Source: Panulirus ornatus (Eukaryota; Arthropoda; Malacostraca; Decapoda; Palinuridae). Taken from it: a stretch of 64,000 bases of DNA. Made by a program: the position numbers and the translations under genes. The notes under the pieces are model-generated. The model saw nothing but the letters and a program-made list of their open reading frames with translations, searched no databases and was not told where the DNA came from. The stretch's first letter is position 1. Each line of letters opens with the position of its first letter. Positions 35,677 through 47,749 of this stretch are shown one piece after another. The stretch spans positions 2,152,614-2,216,613 of the forward strand of contig NC_092249.1 in assembly GCF_036320965.1 (NCBI RefSeq). The letters run 5' to 3'.

Positions 35677-36549
35677 TCCGGTCTATGAATAAAAAAATAA
35701 AACATTTTCTGGTCTCCTGACAACAATATTCTGACATTTGTCAACTGAGCAGCCAGCGGGCTGGGAGGGAACCTGGCCTCTCCACACGAAGAGATATTAC
35801 CTTCTTCTTGATTGAACACACAACATCAATTCTTCATTTCCTACAGTTCCCTCTCTCCCCTCCCTCCCTGTGTTGAAGGTATTCTCCTCCCCCCCCCAAA
35901 AAAAAAAAAAAATAAATATAGATACATCTTTCATTTCGAGTTAGTTACCTCCCTGTGTCACTGTGTCTATACAGCATTCTTCCTTCCATTATGAGTTACT
36001 CGTATGTATATACCCCGGAGGTCCTTCGTGTTGAATGAGGTCTATGAGGTTTCGGAAACCCTTCTGCCATTATCTGAAGTTTGTAATGAAATACGTATAA
36101 AAAGGTGGGTCAGGTGGGGTCGAGAGCTGAGGAGAAATCATCGAGGGAGTTGACGCAACGTATTTATGGGTCCAAGTTCGATCGCGAGTGCTGGTAAAAG
36201 AAATCTATTCACCTTCCTTTTGTGGGAGGTATCTGAACCCCCGCCAATGCTACTGTGCGCAGCGTTCTAAAGATCTACCAACCATGATCTACACACTAGA
36301 ATCTACCAGTAGATCGGACATGATTTCAAAACACAGACTAAAATCTAACTGGATCCCATGCCTCTTCTGTAGGATAAAATCCACCCTCGAGACAACTACC
36401 TATACGAACGGTGAAATATATAATGCAACTGTCTTTCCTGCATCTAAATCAAATATCAGTAACTACTTGACTTTACAAAATGCTTCCCCAATCATCACAA
36501 ACCTCATGAATCTAAATATATATGGCGTGAGGCAATTCATCTCATCTTA

Positions 36550-36601
36550 CACACACACACACACACACACCCACACACACACACACACACATACACACAC
36601 A
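36550..36601. repeat. (CA)n microsatellite
   Basis: CA run with CCCA and ATAC interruptions. Confidence 0.95.
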
Positions 36602-37589
36602 AACTTCTCAGAGGCAAGGAAAAGGAGGAGAAAAATGAAGAAGAAAATGGTGAATGATGACCCACCATCCACCACAACTGTTGCTATGACAACAATCGAG
36701 TTAGGAGCATCAGTTGGAAACTCGACACAACTGGATATGTATGAAACACACGCATCCGGGCTCGATCCAGAAACCGTTCGCGGGGAAGATTCGAAGCGGC
36801 GCCGTTCGTTTACGAAGCCTCCGGGCACGGAGAAAACATCTAACACAAACCGATATGTTTCCATTATCCGTGTTTGAACCTCTCAGACAATGCTAATGTC
36901 CTGACCTTTGACCCCTGTGGAGGGGAAACGTCCAGGGAATAAGACATGTTAGGTTAAGGTCGTTCGATGTGTGGGGTCACTGGCGGTGAATTGGTTAGGA
37001 CTGCTTGTTCTGTGGTTATGACATCCGGTGGCTTGGTTTGATCATATTTCTGCGTTGTTGTGCGGTTATGACAGCAGCGGTGGCTTGGTGTGCGGTGATG
37101 GCAGTGTTAAAAACTTCTTGTGTGGTTATAACAGCGTTAATATTAGCTTTGAGAGCTGTTATGGGCCATCAGCCTGCTGTGTTCACACGAGGAAACACAA
37201 CTACAACCAAATCTCCCCCAAAACATCACCAATTGAAACTGTATTTGAAAAAAAGAAAGATGATCCATAAGAGACGAAGACAAGCGTGAGGGACAAGCGT
37301 GAGGGATCCAAGACATGACAACTTGAAAAGTTACACCGATGTCAAATAGTGATGGAATCTTCCAAATATACAGAAATCATATACATCACAAAGCCAAACA
37401 TGAAATTCAGGAAAAGAAAGATGTACAAGAACGCTTCACTAATGACAGACTAGTGAACATATACGACACGCGAGGTGAAATGATTCGAGCTGACTGTTTC
37501 TTCAAGCACAGGGAAATGACATGTGTGGACAAAAATGACATCTTAAAAAGATGGGGATCCCATAAGCGTACAGCTCTCCCAATACGTCC

Positions 37590-37590
<1 letters not shown>
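36602..37590. other. unique DNA with a faint GGTTATGACA repeat
   Basis: TGTGGTTATGACA-like words recur four times at 37010-37140. A frame that runs on both sides of the CA repeat at 36550-36601 has no family features. No gene called. Confidence 0.45.

Positions 37591-37640
<50 letters not shown>
37591..37640. repeat. (CA)n microsatellite
   Basis: Perfect CA run. Confidence 0.97.
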
Positions 37641-37642
<2 letters not shown>

Positions 37643-38285
37643 ACCTTAAAAACAGGTCATATAGAAATGGTCACTCCCTCCCCAGTTGTTATAAGGAAAT
37701 GGTAATCACACAGGTACACATTACCTGACCAAACCTCTGCGTCATTTAGGGAATATTCGTCACTGTGGTCGGGTCTGGGTCCAATATCGCCTATCTGGTC
37801 AGGATATTGGAAGCCGCTGCCACCAACAAACAACAAATATATATATATATATTTCAGGCTTACATAACGAATCTAGAGGACCAATCAAAATACGTATAAT
37901 ATATCCGACTTCACGAAACTCCAAATAACCCAATGGCGAAATTCGTATATAATCCACCCCGAATAATTTTTGAAAAACAATCGCACCTAAAAAATATTTT
38001 TAAAAAAAATGGAGAGAGGGGAAAAAAAATACATCAGCACATCCAAAACCCGCAGTGTTTTATTTCCTGGAAAGTTATGCCAACAGAGAACGCTATAGCC
38101 ATTGTCCAGGCTGGTGTAATGCCTCTACCCATGCCTCCCGCTTGTTCCTGACTATAGCACCACTCTACGTCTTCATGTCTGACACGGAAGGCCATCATGA
38201 GCGTATAACAATGATCCCAGCCATATCGCCGGTGTAAGGATGTCGTGCATGGCTGATAATTCAACATGGGATGGCAATGAGGGAA

Positions 38286-38288
<3 letters not shown>

Positions 38289-38368
<80 letters not shown>

Positions 38369-38370
38369 CT
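38289..38370. repeat. (CT)n-(CTAT)n compound microsatellite
   Basis: CT run of about 62 bp passing into five CTAT units. Confidence 0.96.
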
Positions 38371-38749
38371 CCCCCCCAGGCTCCCGTTGAGACCACCGTA
38401 CATGGAAGGGGGGAGAGATGAAATTATGGAGAGGTCCCATTCCCATGCGTTTTCGACAGACCTTAATACTGTGGTCTGTGGAGGATATTTTGCAACTACA
38501 GTTCTGACCATTTGGCAACGATGGGGCGAGTGCTAGGGAGGAGGTGACGTCACCAGATGCTTCTATCTGTAACAGGTGTTCGCCACCACAGCTGTGCAAT
38601 CGACACACACACACACACACATGCTATCTGTGGGCGTCCAATACGAACTGGTTGGTACTTCAAGTGCCCTTATCTGACACTCAGATGTGGCACTTCTTTC
38701 TCATTGTCGACCATCTGCAACTACAAAACAATCAAATGGTCGTACCGTC

Positions 38750-38815
38750 GTGCTCAGCGCCCAAGTGGTAGTCGTACCGTCGTGTTCAAAATGACCGTTC
38801 GGTCGTTCTCAAGTA
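38750..38815 (+). repeat. 21-bp family 21A, copy 2 (short, decayed)
   Basis: Three diverged units with GTCGTACCGTCGTG and CTCA/TTCA, in orientation opposite to copy 1. Confidence 0.8.
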
Positions 38816-38829
38816 AGAACTTTTAAAAT

Positions 38830-39270
38830 CATGCTCTTCTTTCTCCTTCCTGAGTTCTTTATTCCTTCAGCTATATCTGCGTACCATTCACGACCTGGTT
38901 TCTGTACGTACTTACGTCCGTGGCTGTGAACTCGGGTCATAACAATACTAAAAGCATCACGGACAAACTGCCATTTACATCTAACACATATAAAGTTCAT
39001 ATTCAGGGCTGAAGAGATGGGAGCAACGAGCTTAATTTAGAATCTCAATAAGAAGTTGCACATTCCTTCAGTGACTTCAGACCTGAAATCTCTTCATTCA
39101 GGACCATTTTGTTCCTGAATGCTTCTGCTGGTATGAACGCCAAGATGTCTTTCAGCAAGATTTTTTCTTTTTGGTTTAGAAAATAATTATCATATTGATA
39201 AGTGAAGGCTCTATAATAGTTCAAGGTCAACGTAACCCTCCTATTTTACACTTGCTAAAGCAAGAGGACC
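38830..39270. other. AT-rich unique DNA, nothing recognised
   Basis: No gene or repeat seen. Confidence 0.5.
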
Positions 39271-39272
39271 AT

Positions 39273-39275
<3 letters not shown>

Positions 39276-39338
<63 letters not shown>
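39276..39338. repeat. (AT)n microsatellite
   Basis: Perfect AT run directly abutting a tRNA-like fragment. Confidence 0.97.
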
Positions 39339-39339
<1 letters not shown>

Positions 39340-39420
39340 TACCTCCGCTAGAAAGACTCGAACCGATGCCCTTACATCGGGAGACGGATGCGTTTTGAAA
39401 GAACTGTACCACACAATCGT
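39339..39420 (-). mobile_element. tRNA-like SINE fragment
   Basis: On the minus strand a B-box-like GGTTCGAGTCT (39354-39364) follows a small stem CCGATGTAAGGGCATCGG (39362-39379), resembling the anticodon/variable and T-arm part of a tRNA. No clean A-box or acceptor stem. Confidence 0.5.
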
Positions 39421-39559
39421 AATCTGGCACCAGTTTGTCGTGTTTGCTTGCCATAAAAAAAATATGACTTGTTACTGGGTGTCTTCCAAGAACTGGGCGA
39501 GCAAGGTCACGATTCCAATCGAGTAAAGTCATTTATTTTTTCTAAGCACATCAGCCCGT

Positions 39560-39655
39560 CTCGTCGTAATGAGACTGCCCTGCCCCCTCCCCAGTCTACT
39601 GGTGGCGGTTCGAATCCCGCTGGTGCTGGAGTCGATCTTTATTATCATAAAAAAT
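39560..39655 (+). mobile_element. tRNA-like SINE fragment
   Basis: A perfect B-box GGTTCGAATCC (39608-39618) within GGCGGTTCGAATCCCGC, followed by a short T-rich tail. It faces away from the minus-strand fragment about 250 bp to the left. Confidence 0.5.
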
Positions 39656-39843
39656 CACCCTAAGATCATCATTGGAAGTCAAACGATCAATATCTTTTTT
39701 TTTTTTTTGTTCCAACACATTAGCTTTATGTTTACACATGAACGTGGGTATGTGTCTGTTAAATACCCATGTACCGTATACAGGCCTCATCCAACATGTC
39801 TAACAGAGTGAATTCTGTACATACTCAGCCGTCAACCTTCTTG

Positions 39844-39846
<3 letters not shown>

Positions 39847-39918
<72 letters not shown>
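39847..39918. repeat. (CT)n microsatellite
   Basis: Perfect CT run. Confidence 0.97.
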
Positions 39919-39920
<2 letters not shown>

Positions 39921-39939
39921 GCAATCACCCAAGCCACCA

Positions 39940-41685
39940 GCACACACACACACGGGGGGGAGGGGCCACGCCATCAGACCCATCCAGTGGCAGAAGCACC
40001 AGAACCAATAACAACATGCGACAGCTAATTTTCATGAGCATAACCTTGGACGGACCATCCTGCTGGCGATCACACCCCCAAGGGACGCACAACACTGCCT
40101 GGCTAACACTATCTCTGGCGACCATTGCTGGCTCCGACACTCGTACCACCACTAGCTACTACACCAGCGGCTCATAATGCCCTCCTGTCAGGCGAAGGTT
40201 GCTAAGATACTCTGTTATCACCGAATACCGCCGAAAGATAAGGTCACTGGTTGACCCAGGTTGACCCAGGTCATGTTATTATATCATGAGGGCCTTAATC
40301 TTCGTTAAGTCACTGCGGAACTTATTAATTACGTTAGGAACTTAAATCTTTCGTATACTAAGGTCATAAATATGGAAGCGAATTCCTATGGCCATATAAT
40401 TCATGCTTGGAAACAGTCCAAACCTAACAACTCGTAATATGTCACATGTGAACACAACAAGCAATGGCCTATTATAGATAAACTTTTACATGACGTAAAT
40501 GTGTAAAAGAAATTGTCATCGTGAAGTACACTGAAGTACAACACATAAGGATCAAGGATGGCCATTCCCGGGGTGTCTTTTCAATAAGGCACCTCTGCTG
40601 TGTCGTGCCTACTCAAGTTACGACCTAACTACGATGTGATAAAGGACGCCTCTTCTTCACTCTCATAAATGGTGTATAAAATGGATCCTTTTCCCCTAAC
40701 CACCAATTAATCAAATTCTCTTTTAACGATATAGGGTAGGGAAAGGAGACACCCACTCCCCTACACAGGGACTAACAACCCTTGACCTCCCTTATTCCTG
40801 TATCTTCACTACAGAGGTAGTGACCCACCCACCCAAGCAATCCCGTATCTTCACTACACAGGCACTGGCCTCCTCTTCCTCCTCCTCTCCTCTCCTCCTA
40901 CTCTTCAAACAACCATGACACAGGCACAGACACCCATTCCCACCGGCAATCTCACTATCAATTAGAAACAACTGCATCGTCATTAACCAGGAGGGAGAAG
41001 AAAGAGAGAGGAGTAGGGAGAGAAGCGGTCAGGGATGTGGGAGGGAGGAGATGATGAGAGAGCAGAGAGAGAGGAAAAACGGAGACAAAGTTAAAGAAAA
41101 CGTTAAGAGAATGGCATTTAAGAAGGTGGGAGGAATGAGAAATAAAGGGTAGACGAAGGAAAGTGCAGAAAACTAGATAACAATAATTTCACACATGCAA
41201 AATAGATCAGCTGAGGGTGACCCTTAAAGTAGAAGGGATAAGATCTGTCCCTATACTGCAAGGGACTCAAGGTTAACCTTGAAATACAGTACTATGCAAT
41301 CCCTCCCACTCAGACCACACTAACCTCCATTTTCCTGTTATCTTCCACAATCACAAGTTAGCCACGCCATGACCCAGTGCTGGACTGCTGCTGGTTGTAA
41401 TAACCCTTGGCATTAATCAACGTCCTTTCGTTTTCTTCCACGTTTTCTTCTTCGTTTACCAACTAGTATTACGAGACGGATCCTAATCTCTTTCCCAGAC
41501 GTTCCTATTCTCCTATACTTTTCCTTTATGTAATAATCCCCTCCTCCCTTCTTTCCCAGGACCATTCCTCTCTTCCTTTCCCATTCAGGCCTTCTCTTCC
41601 ACCAAAGGCACCAGAAACTGTTCCAGTCCGGCTAATCTGAAACAATACTGTTAAGTCTAAAAAATTCTTGGCCTACAAAAAAAGC
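39940..41685. other. putative intron, unique DNA
   Basis: GA-rich around 40985-41110; TTGACCCAGGTTGACCCAGGT near 40253 is a small half-site-like duplication. No gene. Confidence 0.5.

Positions 41686-41691
<6 letters not shown>

Positions 41692-41722
<31 letters not shown>
41692..41722. repeat. (CA)n microsatellite
   Basis: Perfect CA run. Confidence 0.95.
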
Positions 41723-41724
<2 letters not shown>

Positions 41725-41867
41725 TCCCTGGATTCGTTGATAATCTCGCAACTAACTCTTCGTCCTCTAACGCACCCTAACGGTCTCTAACTACCACCTT
41801 GTTCCCTAATAATCCACACGCACTCTAATCTCACCTCCTGGGTATCTACACCTTCCTTAAACGCACC

Positions 41868-42215
41868 CTTCCCTTCCCCTACCACAATCTTCCTCAACGC
41901 ACCCTTCTCCCTCCCAGAACCTTCCTCAACGCACCCTTCCCTCCCCCTACAACCTTCCTCAACGCACCCTTCCCTCCCACAACCTCCCTCAACGCACCCT
42001 TCCCTCCCACAACCTCCCTCAACGCACCCTTCCCCTTCCCACAACCTCCCTCAACGCACCCTTCCCCCTTCCTACAACCTCCCTCAACGCACCCTTCTCC
42101 CTCCCAGAACCTTCCTCAACGCACCCTTCCCTCCCACAACCTCCCTCAACGCACCCTTCCCCCTCCCACAACCTCCCTCAACGCACCCTTTCCCCCTCCC
42201 ACAACCTTCCGTGAA
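41868..42215. repeat. about 30-bp C-rich minisatellite
   Basis: About eleven units of CCTCAACGCACCCTTCCC and CTCCCACAAC with length variation. Confidence 0.93.
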
Positions 42216-42520
42216 CCTTGAGACGAAGTATTTGGCTGCACGACAGAGCAATTCGCGTTAACGTTCAGCGGTTTGCCTATAAACCACAAAATCCACTCCC
42301 AGTCTCGCCCTCAACGCGGAAGTGGAGTAATTCTCACCCATGAAAAACAGACCTTGGGACCCGGGTCTGTTCCCCCCTTGTCGAACCCGTCCCCCAGGGC
42401 GCGCAGTTGCACGCGCGCGCGCGCGAACAACGACCTCCTCATCTTTTGGTATCTCCCTATTTGACCGACAATTACGTCACAACACCGAATGGGTAACGCT
42501 TCCCCATCATCACAGCGAGA

Positions 42521-42577
<57 letters not shown>
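42521..42577. repeat. (CA)n microsatellite
   Basis: Perfect CA run. Confidence 0.97.
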
Positions 42578-42578
<1 letters not shown>

Positions 42579-42579
42579 C

Positions 42580-43132
42580 ACTGACCCAACTAAACCGACA
42601 GCTTTATTAAGAAGAAAAAGGTCAAATCAGTGAAATTTCGTGTGATGCGAACTGAACGAACGTTCAAAAGGCGGGACAAAAATGAGTTTCCAGAAGGCTG
42701 AACATCAGAGCTTCGTAAAAATAGGAGTCGGTCATGAGAGAAAAAGATTTGACTGAAGGTGGAAACACGTTTTCTTTATGGAAAATGGGGCGTTGTAGGT
42801 AAGTAGGTAGGTCTGGATGCGCGGTAAGGGTACAGTTTGAGAGCATTTAACAACCAGACTTATAGTGACCTTCGGTTAAATACGAGGTTGTGGTAAACGA
42901 TGTTGTAACGAGACAAAATAATACATTCAGTCTGTAAATACCTTGCTGGGTGTAATCACCTCAATAACAATAAATAAATCACCTTAATAGCAATAAATAA
43001 ACCGGTAATGGAGAAAAGAGGAGAGAAACAGGGTTGAGGTTGCTTACAACTAATAATATTGCTTTTAAGTTGTGTGTGCGTTGAAAATGGTGTGAGTTCA
43101 GGAGGGAAGAGAAAACTGTAACTGGCACTTAC
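42580..43132. other. putative intron 3' of the exon at 43133-43189
   Basis: Unique DNA, no other feature. Confidence 0.45.
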
Positions 43133-43189
43133 CAGACTTCTTCTAGGGTGCAGCGCCCCTGTGGGATCATCGGAATCTGGGGTTCGAAC
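43133..43189 (-). CDS. candidate internal exon, 19 codons
   Basis: Minus-strand segment of 57 nt. The acceptor has an unusually good pyrimidine tract (an A-rich run on the plus strand at 43202-43214) before TCGTCTTCCAG, and the donor is CTG/GTAAGT. In phase 0 the product is VRTPDSDDPTGALHPRRSL, hydrophilic and phospho-site-like. Both ends are phase 0, matching the exons at 45107-45173 and 21834-22010 on either side. A B-box-like GGTTCGAACC overlaps the acceptor but no tRNA structure surrounds it. Another phase is also open, so the reading frame rests on the chain with its neighbours. Confidence 0.48.
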
Positions 43190-43843
43190 CTGGAAGACGA
43201 CAAAAAAAAAAAAAGGTTGCGTCAGCCAAACTCAAGTACAGAGAAAGAAAAACGGGAGTCACACAAACCAGTCGGTACCTTAAGAAAACGGGTGTCTTAC
43301 CTAATCGTAAACCTGAAAGTAAAATCCCAAAATAATTGAGCACAGAAAAACGTCTCTGGCTATACTGTGCTGGACATTATAACATAATTATAAAATATCA
43401 CAAATACACATCTGAATTCTTTCCCAATTTAGGACAACTAGGAAAAAAAATTGACTCTAGTTAACGTAAAAAATAGACAATTATAGGAAACAGACGATAT
43501 ATAAACACAAGACCTGAACTTTTCTGGGTTTTTTTTCACCCAAAAACGAATTTGTACAATGCAAATCGAGACCACTAACAACATGGTAATCCAGTAATTC
43601 TTTACTCCTGACGACACAGACGACTGTAGCTACTTCTACAGTTCTACAAGAATACCCTTGGCCTCTCATCAAGCAGTATGACCCCCCCTGGGTATTAGGA
43701 TCGTGACCTTTGACCTGACCCTTATGGGGTGGTACATTTACAGGGAAAGTCCCACACTGAATTCTAAAGGGGGGGGGGGGGATAGTAGTAGAAGACCTTC
43801 GGAAACCATCGTAAGGTATACGTCCAGCTAACCCCAAAGATGA

Positions 43844-43849
<6 letters not shown>

Positions 43850-43923
<74 letters not shown>
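43850..43923. repeat. (GA)n microsatellite
   Basis: Perfect GA run. Confidence 0.97.
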
Positions 43924-43928
<5 letters not shown>

Positions 43929-44384
43929 TAGTCTACCTAAGACATCCATTAGAGAAGCCTTTTGACATCCTCCGCGGTAATCAACTTAGCCTCCCCCCCC
44001 CCCTTCCAAACCACGTAATCAGCATAAGGAAACCCCCCCAACCCCCCCCCCCCCAAGAGCGAAGCCCCGCGAACCGTGCCAAGAGGCCAAGGGGGGACCA
44101 AAACGCAGCGCGCGCGCGTCTCTCTCTCTCAGCCGACGAACAACCTAGCTAGCGTCCAAGGATTAAGGAACGCACGTCATGTCCACATTCCCAAGGGTTG
44201 AATGTCCACATCGGAATCACGCAGTGCTCATAATAATTCGTCGCCACGAGCCTGAGCAACGGTATAGTGTGCCATGCTACCACGTCCAAAGAACATGGGA
44301 GTATGTCAAGACCTAGAACGTGTCATATTCCGTTTTCTTCAAACGTATGACTGTCTGATACAGTCTTTATCCAGCACAACACAC

Positions 44385-44895
44385 CACACACTAGCCACAC
44401 ACCAGCCACCATCACACACAGCCACACACCAGCCACCAGCCACCATCACACACAGCCACACACCAGCCACCAGCCACCATCACACACAGCCACACACCAG
44501 CCACCAGCCACCATCACACACAGCCACACACCAGCCACCATCACACACAGCCACCGCCACCACAAACAAGCTAAAACCACCACACACCAGCCACAGCCAC
44601 CACCACACACCAGCCACAGCCACCACACACCAGCCACAGCCACCACCACACACCAGCCACAGCCACCACCACACACCAGCTACCACCATCACACACCAGC
44701 CACAGCCACCACCACACACCAGCCACAGCCACCACCACACACCAGCTACCACCATCACACACCAGCCACAGCCACCACCACACACCAGCTACCACCATCA
44801 CACACCAGCTACCACCATCACACACCAGCCACAGCCACCACCACACGCCAGCCACACACAAACCTTTACCACCACCACACACCAGCCACCATCAC
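44385..44895. repeat. CCA/CACA-rich minisatellite with higher-order units
   Basis: Units CACACACCAGCCACAGCCAC, CACACACCAGCTACCACCAT and related forms alternate irregularly over about 510 bp. Confidence 0.93.
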
Positions 44896-45106
44896 ACCAC
44901 CACACTCCACACCACAACACCCCCTACCACACTCTCCCCTTTACCACACACGCCTAGCAAACTACACAGAGCACGAGGCTCACTAATGGAAACGAGACTT
45001 TAAAAGCCATGAAATCTCTCCCTCCACAAGAGGGAAGAGGAAAGAACCACATAGGGAAGCCCACACCACCTCTAAACCCCTGGCCAGATAACAAGAGATG
45101 GCTCAC

Positions 45107-45173
45107 CTCTCCTCCAGAATCATTAAAACCCGTCAAAATAAATTTCCTTTTGTATATATGTTGAATTTTACAA
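45107..45173 (-). CDS. candidate internal exon, 22 codons plus 1 nt
   Basis: Minus-strand segment of 67 nt. Acceptor TTTTCTTTTAATCAG lies before 45173 and donor GAG/GTGAGC after 45107. The product after the split first codon starts CKIQHIYKRKF and ends TGFNDSGGE. It ends in phase 0, so it joins in frame to 43133-43189 (GGE-VRTP). The segment is AT-rich, unlike the two strong exons, and part of it looks like a local duplication of TGTAAAATYCA; treat as tentative. Confidence 0.33.
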
Positions 45174-45399
45174 CTGATTAAAAGAAAATTCCACAACGTA
45201 TGCTGGATTTTACAGATGGAGACAGTTTTTCTTCTTTTTTTTAACGTAAGAATAATCAAAAACTTTCAAGTCGTCAGTATTACTGATTATAAATATTCAT
45301 ACAACAAAAAACGTGATACGTATGGCCGGCTAAAACGCGAAGGAAAACTGGGAAGAAAAAAAATTTGTATAAAACAGACCAAAAGTAAAAATATATAAA

Positions 45400-46050
45400 A
45401 GACCACACATCAAAAAGAATAATGTAGTCTACATGGCAAGTCGACCACGAAAATCTTTTCCGTGGTCTTACAATCCACACTCGCGCCCTTAGCGGATGCC
45501 CGGAAAAGACCAGCGAGACTTTGAGAAAACCACTGCAACAGCTTCAGCTGGCTAAGCTTAATGGCAAAGGCCAGACATCGCTACCACGTGCACGGCAATG
45601 CACCACGTGCCACACCTCACGTCGTCCAAGAACACGTGCCACCTGGAAATACAATACCTGTATCCTTGTTTCCTTCACCAGGGGGGGGGGCAACCTCCAC
45701 CCCATTCCAGATGCTGGAAGGGGAGGGGGGTGCGGGAGGGTGGGGGGTGCCGCGCGCACTGGAACCCCGTGCAATACGGTACGGCTGCACGCGCGCACCA
45801 GCACGCACGTGCAGTAGAACACTGGACGACGTGCACCATCAGAAACACAAGACGCAACACACAAAACCAAAAAAAAAATGTTTTAAGTGTCACTGTGTTA
45901 CGTTACGCCACTCAAACTTCCCATTACACATTGACACATTAACTCTACATTTCGCACACAAACTCTCCTTCCGCATTTTTACGACATCTGAACTCTGCAA
46001 GTCGCAAAAACCATCATATAAACTTGAATTTCACGTACTTTACAATCACC
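45400..46050. other. unique DNA, nothing recognised
   Basis: Includes a C/G-rich patch around 45680-45830 without coding support. Confidence 0.45.
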
Positions 46051-46094
46051 TTAACACACACACACACACACACACACATACACACACACACACC
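46051..46094. repeat. (CA)n microsatellite
   Basis: CA run with one ATAC interruption, abutting SINE copy 2. Confidence 0.95.
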
Positions 46095-46097
46095 ACG

Positions 46098-46262
46098 GTG
46101 CCTCTGCGGTGTAGTAGTTAGCATTACTGACCATAAGCCAGCACGGGCCTGCCTAGTATCAAACTGGGACGGGTTCGAATCCTGGGCACGGCAGTCAGCC
46201 CAAACCTAACCCAAGGTGTTCATCTGTCCCTCGAGGCTGGTCGATAAATGGGTTTAAGATGG
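46098..46262 (+). mobile_element. tRNA-derived SINE, copy 2
   Basis: Plus strand: CTCTGCGGTGTAGTAGTTAG (A-box region), a perfect B-box GGTTCGAATCC near 46173, then the family body with GTGTTCATCTGTCC and GGTCGATAAATGGGT. The same block order as 24893-25053 on the minus strand. Confidence 0.87.
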
Positions 46263-46287
46263 TGTCTATGCATGTGTACACACAAGA

Positions 46288-46352
46288 GCAAAGACATGGT
46301 ACATATGAAGTTTAATAAACGAGGCAACACGAGTGTAAACCTCTCTCCCCAT

Positions 46353-46356
<4 letters not shown>
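46288..46356 (+). repeat. (CA)n-associated dispersed motif
   Basis: AAGACATGGTA, CGAGGCAACACGAGTG and TAAACCTCTCTCCCCATAA, ending at a (CA)n tract. Matches 50841-50920 over its length and 54192-54217 and 35454-35485 in part. Confidence 0.82.
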
Positions 46357-46411
<55 letters not shown>

Positions 46412-46435
46412 ATACATACATATACACACACACAC
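46357..46435. repeat. (CA)n microsatellite
   Basis: CA run with AAACA and ATAC interruptions. Confidence 0.96.
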
Positions 46436-46678
46436 ATTTGCCAACATTCTGAGTTCGAACAGGATTTGTTTTCGGTCGACCCAGGGAATATTTCCACTTG
46501 TCTCCCAGCGAAATAGATTTTTTTTATATAGTTCTGACCACCAATTTCCAATTTTCCCTTCGCTTCCGTTTTCTTCTGTCGCTCTATCGTGTCTTAGCAC
46601 TTTCTTCCCGCTTTCCTCGATTAACATAATCCTGCGTTTTCTTCTCTAATCCCTTTTCGTCTATCATCAGGGCTTTGT

Positions 46679-46680
<2 letters not shown>

Positions 46681-46750
<70 letters not shown>
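46681..46750. repeat. (CT)n microsatellite
   Basis: Perfect CT run. Confidence 0.97.
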
Positions 46751-46752
<2 letters not shown>

Positions 46753-46856
46753 GGCCCGCCAATCCACACCAATCCCACAATCCTCACCCAACTCCTCCCT
46801 CCCTCACTTCCCCTGTCTCTCTCGTCTTGTGTTCCTCCCTCCTTCGCTGCGAGGAC

Positions 46857-47045
46857 GCCCCTAGGTCTCGTGAGCGGCGAGGACGCCCCCAGGTCTCGTG
46901 AGAGGCGAGGACACCTCCAGGTCTCGTGAGAGGCTAAGACACCTCCAGGTCTCGTGAGCGGCAAGGACACCTCCAAGTCTCGTAAGCGGCAAAGGACACC
47001 CTCCAGGTCTCGTGTGAGCGGCCAGGACGTCCCCAGGTCTCGCCA
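46857..47045. repeat. 30-bp minisatellite
   Basis: Six to seven units with GAGGACGCCCCCAGG and TCTCGTGAGCGGC. Confidence 0.93.
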
Positions 47046-47446
47046 CAAAGTTCTGGGAAGGCGTCAATGGTGGCACGCAACAAGCAGTGTCACCCCCTCA
47101 GTGGAAATATGGCCGAGCGGCGAAAAATGGTCGCGCGGTAAATATCACTGTTGGAAAACCGAAGCAGACGTACGGTAATAAAACCGCTCGCGACTCCTTC
47201 GGAAATGCCATCCGGTATATAGCTGGTCGACCGTGAGGAGGTCGTATAATCGAGATGGTTTTTCGTATCAAAAAGCCATCAAAATTAATGATAATAAATC
47301 GTCAAAATGGTCCGTTATCTCAAGAGGAATTCCGACATAAAAATGATGAGCCAAAGCCACTGATGTAAAGTATAACTTGGAAACACTCTCCACATATCTT
47401 AAAATAAGCCCAAAATACACTTCTGTTTATCTACGTACATCTTGGA

Positions 47447-47454
<8 letters not shown>
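47046..47454. other. unique DNA, nothing recognised
   Basis: No gene or repeat seen. Confidence 0.5.

Positions 47455-47521
<67 letters not shown>
47455..47521. repeat. (TA)n microsatellite
   Basis: Perfect TA run. Confidence 0.97.
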
Positions 47522-47523
<2 letters not shown>

Positions 47524-47749
47524 TCCGAAAGTATTTTAGTACACTCGTAAATTCATGAAAGTGTTATTTTCGCGGCGTTCACTTAGTAAGGAGAGGAAGC
47601 CAGAGCATCAGTCTTCGCTGCAAAAGAACAAAGCAAAGAAAAAAACCCTTGAGTACGAGGGTTCGACCCTTCAAGACGAGGGTTCGAACTCTGAGTACGA
47701 CCCTTGGTTATGGTGGCGTAACTCTTGGCCTTACCATTATGAGGCTGGG

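Noticed and set aside
36188..36877. 229-codon plus-strand frame
   Set aside because: Runs through a (CA)n tract, has no recognisable domain and no splice support; the opposite strand is also open.
42330..42430. Minus-strand frame ending at GTGAGA (ALGDGFDKGGTDPG)
   Set aside because: No upstream AG with a pyrimidine tract; sequence abuts a (CG)n tract.
43180..43192. B-box-like GGTTCGAACC
   Set aside because: Overlaps the acceptor and start of a candidate exon; no A-box or tRNA arms nearby.
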